64,000 nucleotides of DNA from Alphaproteobacteria bacterium (lineage in GTDB: Bacteria > Pseudomonadota > Alphaproteobacteria > Reyranellales > Reyranellaceae), in contig JAHBYP010000004.1 of assembly GCA_019635875.1 (NCBI GenBank), forward strand, positions 202,001 to 266,000, read 5' to 3'. Numbering within the stretch: position 1 is the first letter of the stretch; each line of letters opens with the position of its first letter. Made by a program: the position numbers and the translations under genes. The notes beneath the pieces are model-generated. The model was not told the origin of the DNA. It ran no database searches and saw only the letters and a program-made list of their open reading frames with translations. Below are positions 59,532 to 64,000 of this stretch, in pieces.

Positions 59532-59537
59532 TGCCTT

Positions 59538-59691
59538 CCTTCTCCCCGCGAAGGCGGGGAGAAGGTGCCGAGCGCCAGCGAGGCGGATGAGGGGCTTCCT
59601 CGCGCAACAACAGCGGCCTGTGGTGTTGAACCACCGCGAAGCCCCTCATCCGCCCTTCGGGCACCTTCTCCCCGCCAGCGCGGGGAGAAGG
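59538..59691. repeat. Palindromic repeat family B, copy 3
   Basis: The ends CCTTCTCCCCGCGAAGGCGG and GCGCGGGGAGAAGG flank the same inner arms. The closing hairpin reads CCGCCAGCGCGG instead of CCGCCTTCGCGG, a small divergence from copies 1 and 2. It lies between lolD and dnaE in the same orientation as the other two. Confidence 0.93.
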
Positions 59692-59761
59692 AAGACTGCT
59701 GGCGATCCACAGGCCGCTGCCGCGATAATCACGAGAGAACGAGAACGCGAGGATCGCGCCG

Positions 59762-62700
59762 TTGAGTTATGCCCCCTTCGTGCACCTCCGGGTGCGCTCC
59801 GCCTATTCGCTGGCCGAAGGCGCCATCCGCGTCGAGGAGCTGGCGTCGCTGGCCAAGTCGATGCAGATGCCGGCCGTCGCCGTCACCGACCGCGACAACC
59901 TGTTCGGCGCGCTGGAGTTCTCGGGCTACTGCGCCAAGTCGGGCGTGCAGCCGATCATCGGCGCCGACCTTGCGATCCGTCGCGAGGAGGAAGCCCAGGG
60001 CTTCGCCGGCGGCGGGACCAGGGCGGTGCAGGCCGACTGGCTCTGTCTGCTGGTGCAGAACGAGACCGGCTACCTCAACCTGCTGCACCTTGTCAGCGAG
60101 GCGCATCTGCACCACAAGACCGGCGCCATGGCGGCGCTGCCGATGGCCGAGCTCGAGGGCCGCACCGAGGGGCTGATCGCGCTCACCGGCGGCGCCGGCG
60201 GTGCGCTGGGCCGGCTGCTGGGTGACGGGCAGGGGGTGGCTGCGACGGCGCTGGTCGAGCGGCTGAAGCGGCTCTTCCCCGGCCGGCTCTACATCGAGCT
60301 GCAGCGCCATGGCGAGGCATTGCAGAAGCGGGTCGAGCCGCTGCTGCTCGACCTCGCCTATGCCCACGACCTGCCGCTGGTCGCCACCAACGACGCGCAT
60401 TTCGGCAAGGCAGCGATGTTCGACGCCCACGACGCGCTGATGTGCGTCGCCCAGGGCGCGCATGTCGAGGACGCCGATCGCCGGCGCCTGACGCCCGAGC
60501 ACTACTTCAAGTCGGCCGAGCAGATGCGCGCGGTTTTCGCCGACCTGCCGGAAGCCTGCGACAACACCCTGGTGATTGCGCAGCGCTGCGCCTACATGCC
60601 CGAGCCGCGCAAGCCGATCCTGCCGCGTTACACCAAGCTCAAGGGCCGCGCCGACCGGGAGGCGCTCAAGGAAATGGCCGAGCAGGGGCTGGCCGCGCTG
60701 CAGGCGGGCGGCCGCCTGTCGCCCGACATCGAATTCGCGCGCTACCAGGAGCGGCTGACCTACGAGCTCGACATGATCGAGCAGATGGGCTTCTCCGGCT
60801 ACTTCCTGATCGTCGCCGACTTCATCCAGTGGGCCAAGGACAACGGCATCCCGGTGGGTCCCGGCCGCGGCTCGGGCGCCGGCTCGCTGGTCGCCTGGTC
60901 GCTGAAGATCACCGACCTCGACCCGCTGCGCTGGGGCCTGCTGTTCGAGCGCTTCCTCAATCCGGAACGCGTGTCGATGCCGGATTTCGACATCGATTTC
61001 TGCCAGGACAAGCGCGACCGCGTGATCCGCTACGTGCGCGAGGAGTACGGCCGCGACCGCGTCGCCGCGATCATCACCTTCGGCAAGCTGCAGGCGCGCG
61101 CCGTGCTGCGCGACGTCGGCCGCGTGCTGGCGATGCCCTACGGGCAGGTCGATCGCATCTGCAAGCTGGTGCCGAACAATCCGGCCAAGCCGGTGACGCT
61201 CGCTCAGGCGCTGGGCTCGGAGCAGTTGCTCAAGCAGCAATACGACGAGGATCCCGACATCAAGCGCCTGGTCGACCTGGCGCTGCAGCTCGAGGGGCTC
61301 TACCGCAACGCCTCGACGCACGCCGCCGGCGTTGTGATCGGCGACCGGCCGCTCGAGGAGCTGGTGCCGCTCTATCGCGACAGCGACGACCAGGATCAGT
61401 TGCCGGCAACCCAGTTCAACATGAAATGGGTCGAGACTGCGGGGCTGGTGAAGTTCGACTTCCTCGGTCTCAAGACGCTCACCGTGATCGAGAAGGCCTG
61501 CGAGCTGGTCGGCCGCGAGAGGATCGACATCGGCAAGATCCCGCTCGACGATGCGCCCACCTTCCGGATGCTGGCGCGGGGCGATGCCTACGGCGTCTTC
61601 CAGATGGAAGGCAGCGGCATGCGCGACATCCTGAGCAAGCTGAAGCCCAACCGCTTCGAGGACCTGATCGCCCTGGTGGCGCTCTATCGCCCCGGCCCGA
61701 TGGACGACATCCCGACCTATATCAGCGTCAAGAACGGCAAGGAGGCGCCCGACTACCTGCACCCCTCGCTCAAGGGCATCCTGGAGGAGACCTACGGCGT
61801 CATGGTCTACCAGGAGCAGGTCATGCAGATCGCCCAGGTGCTCAGCGGCTATTCGCTGGGCGGCGCCGACCTGCTGCGCCGCGCCATGGGCAAGAAGATC
61901 CAGTCGGAGATGGACGCGCAGCGCGCCGCCTTCATCGAGGGCGCGCGCAAGAACGACGTCGAGGCGGCGCGCGCCTCGCTGATCTTCGACAAGGTGGCGA
62001 AATTCGCCGGCTACGGCTTCAACAAATGCCACTCCGCGCCCTACGCGCTGGTGGCCTACCAGACGGCCTATCTCAAGGCCAACCATCCGGTGGAGTTCTA
62101 TGCCGCGTCGATGACGCTGGACATGGGCAACACCGACAAGCTCGGCAATTTCCGCCGCGAGATCGAGCGCCAGCAGATCCCGCTGCTGCCGCCCGACGTC
62201 AACCGCTCGATGGGCGACTTCGCCGTCGAGACGACGGCTGACGACCGCAAGGGCGTGCGCTACGCGCTCGCGGCGATCAAGGGCGTCGGCCGCGAGGCAA
62301 TGGCCCGTCTGGTCGAGGAGCGCGCGCAGAACGGGCCGTACCAGGACCTGTTCGACTTCGCCGAGCGGCTCGATCAGCGGGTGTTGAACAAGCGGCTGCT
62401 GGAGAGCCTGGTGAAAGCCGGCGTCTTCGACTCGCTGAACGCCAACCGGGCGCAGACCTTCGCGATGATCGAGCCGCTGATCCGTCACTCGCAGGCCACG
62501 CACGAGGCGCGTGGCAGCAGCCAGGACAGCCTGTTCGGCGACGACACGAAGCAGCGCCGGCCGCCGCTGCCGAAGCTGCCGGACTGGCCGGCGATGGAGC
62601 GGCTGCAGAACGAGTTCGGCGCCATCGGCTTCTACCTGTCGTCGCACCCGCTGGCCGCCTATGCGCGCAGCCTGGCGCGGCTGGGCGTGAGCCGCGCCGC

Positions 62701-63214
62701 CGACCTGCCGGCGATGCTGGCGCGCGGCACGGCGGGACGGATCAAGCTCGCCGGCACGGTCATCGACCGCCAGGAGCGCACCTCGGCCAAGGGCAACCGC
62801 TTCGCCTTCGTGCAGTGCTCCGACCAGTCCGGCGCCTTCGAGCTCACCGTGTTCAGCGAGCTGCTCGGCAGCAAGCGCCCGCTGCTCGAGCCCGGCACGG
62901 CGGTGCTGGTGTCGGTCGACGGCAGGCTCGACGGCGAGCAGGTCAAGCTGACGGCGCAGTCGGTCGAGAAGCTCGACGAGGCCGTCGCCCACGCCGCCGC
63001 CGGCCTGCGCATCACGCTCAACGATCCGGTGGCGCTCGGCCGGCTGAAGGAGATCATCGGCAAGCCCGGTGGCCGCGGGCTGGTGCGCCTGCTGATGTCG
63101 CTCGACGCCGGTACTGAGGTCGAGGTGGCGCTGCCCGGCGGCTACACCATTGCCTCCGGCATCCGCGACCAGATCGCCCGCACCACGGGCGTCGAGCACG
63201 TGGAGGAGGTGTGA
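59762..63214 (+). CDS. dnaE: DNA polymerase III alpha subunit
   Basis: This 1150-residue replicative polymerase has an N-terminal PHP domain (FVHLRVRSAYSLAEGAIRVE, AVAVTDRDNLFG) and the palm with catalytic Asp residues in RVSMPDFDIDFCQDKRD (near residue 410). GPGRGSGAGSLVAWSLKITD, TFGKLQARAVLRDVGR and YGFNKCHSAPYALVAYQTAY follow, then a C-terminal OB fold (KLAGTVIDRQERTSAKGNRF). It is DnaE1-type in length. The start is TTG 59762, with AGGATCG upstream; the next residues (SYAPFVHLRV) match the family start, so a later ATG is unlikely. The B repeat upstream leaves a 70-base leader. Confidence 0.97.
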   Translation: MSYAPFVHLRVRSAYSLAEGAIRVEELASLAKSMQMPAVAVTDRDNLFGALEFSGYCAKSGVQPIIGADLAIRREEEAQGFAGGGTRAVQADWLCLLVQNETGYLNLLHLVSEAHLHHKTGAMAALPMAELEGRTEGLIALTGGAGGALGRLLGDGQGVAATALVERLKRLFPGRLYIELQRHGEALQKRVEPLLLDLAYAHDLPLVATNDAHFGKAAMFDAHDALMCVAQGAHVEDADRRRLTPEHYFKSAEQMRAVFADLPEACDNTLVIAQRCAYMPEPRKPILPRYTKLKGRADREALKEMAEQGLAALQAGGRLSPDIEFARYQERLTYELDMIEQMGFSGYFLIVADFIQWAKDNGIPVGPGRGSGAGSLVAWSLKITDLDPLRWGLLFERFLNPERVSMPDFDIDFCQDKRDRVIRYVREEYGRDRVAAIITFGKLQARAVLRDVGRVLAMPYGQVDRICKLVPNNPAKPVTLAQALGSEQLLKQQYDEDPDIKRLVDLALQLEGLYRNASTHAAGVVIGDRPLEELVPLYRDSDDQDQLPATQFNMKWVETAGLVKFDFLGLKTLTVIEKACELVGRERIDIGKIPLDDAPTFRMLARGDAYGVFQMEGSGMRDILSKLKPNRFEDLIALVALYRPGPMDDIPTYISVKNGKEAPDYLHPSLKGILEETYGVMVYQEQVMQIAQVLSGYSLGGADLLRRAMGKKIQSEMDAQRAAFIEGARKNDVEAARASLIFDKVAKFAGYGFNKCHSAPYALVAYQTAYLKANHPVEFYAASMTLDMGNTDKLGNFRREIERQQIPLLPPDVNRSMGDFAVETTADDRKGVRYALAAIKGVGREAMARLVEERAQNGPYQDLFDFAERLDQRVLNKRLLESLVKAGVFDSLNANRAQTFAMIEPLIRHSQATHEARGSSQDSLFGDDTKQRRPPLPKLPDWPAMERLQNEFGAIGFYLSSHPLAAYARSLARLGVSRAADLPAMLARGTAGRIKLAGTVIDRQERTSAKGNRFAFVQCSDQSGAFELTVFSELLGSKRPLLEPGTAVLVSVDGRLDGEQVKLTAQSVEKLDEAVAHAAAGLRITLNDPVALGRLKEIIGKPGGRGLVRLLMSLDAGTEVEVALPGGYTIASGIRDQIARTTGVEHVEEV

Positions 63215-63229
63215 GCGCTTTTTCCTTCC

Positions 63230-63350
63230 CTTCCCCCGGAGGGGGAAGGTGCCCGAAGGGCGGAAGGGGGATGTCGAAGCCGGACACCTCCTTCGTTGAG
63301 GCATCCCCCATCCGGCGCTTCGCGCCACCTTCCCCTCCGGGGGAAGGTAA
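63230..63350. repeat. Palindromic repeat family A, copy 3 (opposite orientation)
   Basis: It has the same terminal hairpins (CTTCCCCCGGAGGGGGAAG and CCTTCCCCTCCGGGGGAAGG), but the arm modules are swapped relative to copies 1 and 2: the left arm reads GGTGCCCGAAGGGCGG and the right CCGGCGCTTCGCGCCACC. The element is therefore inverted. It lies between dnaE and the DUF72 gene, ending 6 bases before the ATG. Confidence 0.92.
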
Positions 63351-63356
63351 GGATCG

Positions 63357-64000
63357 ATGACGATCCAACCCTCGCTCCTCGGCGACACGCTCACGCCGCG
63401 CCGTCGCGGCGGCGGTCTGCCGGCGCCGGCCGAGGGCTCGCCGTTGCGCCGCGCCGCGCCGCCGGGCGTCTATCTCGGCACATCCTCGTGGTCGTTCCCG
63501 GGCTGGCAGGGATTGGTCTGGCAGGGCCAGCACACCGCGCCCAGCCTGTCGCGCGACGGCCTGCCGGCCTATGGCGCCCTCGGCCTGCTGCGCACCGTCG
63601 GCATCGACCGCAGCTTCTACGCGCCGATGACGGCCGACGAGTTCGCCGCCTACGCGCTGCAGGTGCCGGCCGATTTCCGCTTCCTGGTGAAAGGGCCGGC
63701 GCTGGTCACCGACGCCGTGATGCGCACCGGGGACGGAAGCGGCCGCGCGCCCAACCGCTGGTTCCTCGACGCCGATATCGCGCTCGACAAGTTCATCGGC
63801 CCGGCGATCGAAGGCCTGGGCCGGCGCGCCGGCCCGCTGGTCTTCCAGTTCTCGCCGGTGCCGCGCGGCATGCTCGGCGATCCCCTCGCGTGGGTCGAGC
63901 GCCTCGGCCTTTTCCTCGAGATGCTGCCGCGCGAGATCGGCGGCCTGAAGCCGCTCTACGCCGTCGAGCTGCGCAATCCCGAGTTCCTCACGCCGCGCCT
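63357..64000 (+). CDS. DUF72 family protein, partial (runs off right edge)
   Basis: I translated this frame by hand: ATG 63357 opens 214 codons to the window end without a stop. After a basic N-terminal stretch (TPRRRGGGLPAPAEG) comes VYLGTSSWSFPGWQGLVW, the DUF72 opening (normally GTSGWSYPHW), then IDRSFYAPMTADEFAAYALQ, VPADFRFLVKGPALVTD, PLVFQFSPVPRG, and YAVELRNPEFLTPR. DUF72 is a TIM-barrel family of unknown activity. The C-terminus lies outside the window. There is almost no room for a ribosome-binding site apart from GGTAAGG at the end of the repeat. Confidence 0.88.
   Translation, partial: MTIQPSLLGDTLTPRRRGGGLPAPAEGSPLRRAAPPGVYLGTSSWSFPGWQGLVWQGQHTAPSLSRDGLPAYGALGLLRTVGIDRSFYAPMTADEFAAYALQVPADFRFLVKGPALVTDAVMRTGDGSGRAPNRWFLDADIALDKFIGPAIEGLGRRAGPLVFQFSPVPRGMLGDPLAWVERLGLFLEMLPREIGGLKPLYAVELRNPEFLTPR

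Noticed and set aside
59729..63394. 1221-residue minus-strand open frame
   Set aside because: Antisense shadow of dnaE without any recognisable domain.

Overview
The window is high-GC, densely packed bacterial chromosome that reads as Alphaproteobacteria. The pointers are the order tig-clpP-clpX-lon-HU followed by tRNAs and a complete nuoA-N operon, then birA-coaX-rnj-DUF1467-proS-lolCE-lolD-dnaE. Other pointers are a short prolyl-tRNA synthetase without the insertion editing domain, a glnB-glnA pair behind a sigma-54-like promoter, and many palindromic intergenic repeats. I cannot name the genus; a Rhodospirillales- or Hyphomicrobiales-like relative fits best.

Left end (1-2777), accessory: a 721-residue minus-strand protein combines a long helical, phage-virion-like body, a proline-rich linker and a C-terminal GHH-type HNH nuclease tip. 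Just behind it a second minus-strand reading frame runs off the window edge and sits where an immunity gene is expected. The nuclease tip and this partner are visibly more AT-rich than the rest.

2778-10228: two regulator-effector modules. A TetR gene is divergent from a flavodiiron-like metallo-beta-lactamase-fold protein, and a second TetR gene is divergent from an RND efflux adaptor and pump. Both divergent gaps hold operator-like palindromes. A short-chain dehydrogenase follows.

10328-17710: a molybdenum-hydroxylase maturation cluster of CO-dehydrogenase type: CoxD-like MoxR ATPase, CoxE-like VWA protein, an XdhC pair, and a molybdopterin-binding/MocA-like fusion. No structural coxMSL genes are in view. 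Next come an orphan papain-like cysteine protease and a SufS/SufU-like pair.

17828-25374: a PhoD-like phosphatase, two membrane proteins (one with an ICMT-like methyltransferase domain), glnA/glnB, a 2OG-Fe(II) oxygenase, a class I/II aminotransferase, tRNA-His and a small membrane protein.

25374-52445, core: the NAD(P)HX repair enzyme, tRNA-Leu, trigger factor, ClpP, ClpX, Lon, HU, tRNA-Val, tRNA-Asp, all 14 subunits of respiratory complex I, biotin ligase, type III pantothenate kinase, RNase J and a DUF1467 protein.

52446-64000: a 268-base gene-free, hairpin-rich gap, an NCS2 purine permease, ProS, a secreted protein, two tandem LolC/E permeases with LolD, DNA polymerase III alpha, and the start of a DUF72 protein at the right edge.

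Three families of long palindromic repeats (A x3, B x3, C x5) occupy intergenic gaps, including gaps inside the nuo, lol and efflux operons. A and B share an arm module. The clearest unusual signals are the phage-like/nuclease toxin module, the modular repeats, the papain-like orphan, the HU upstream box and the structured gap at 52446-52713.
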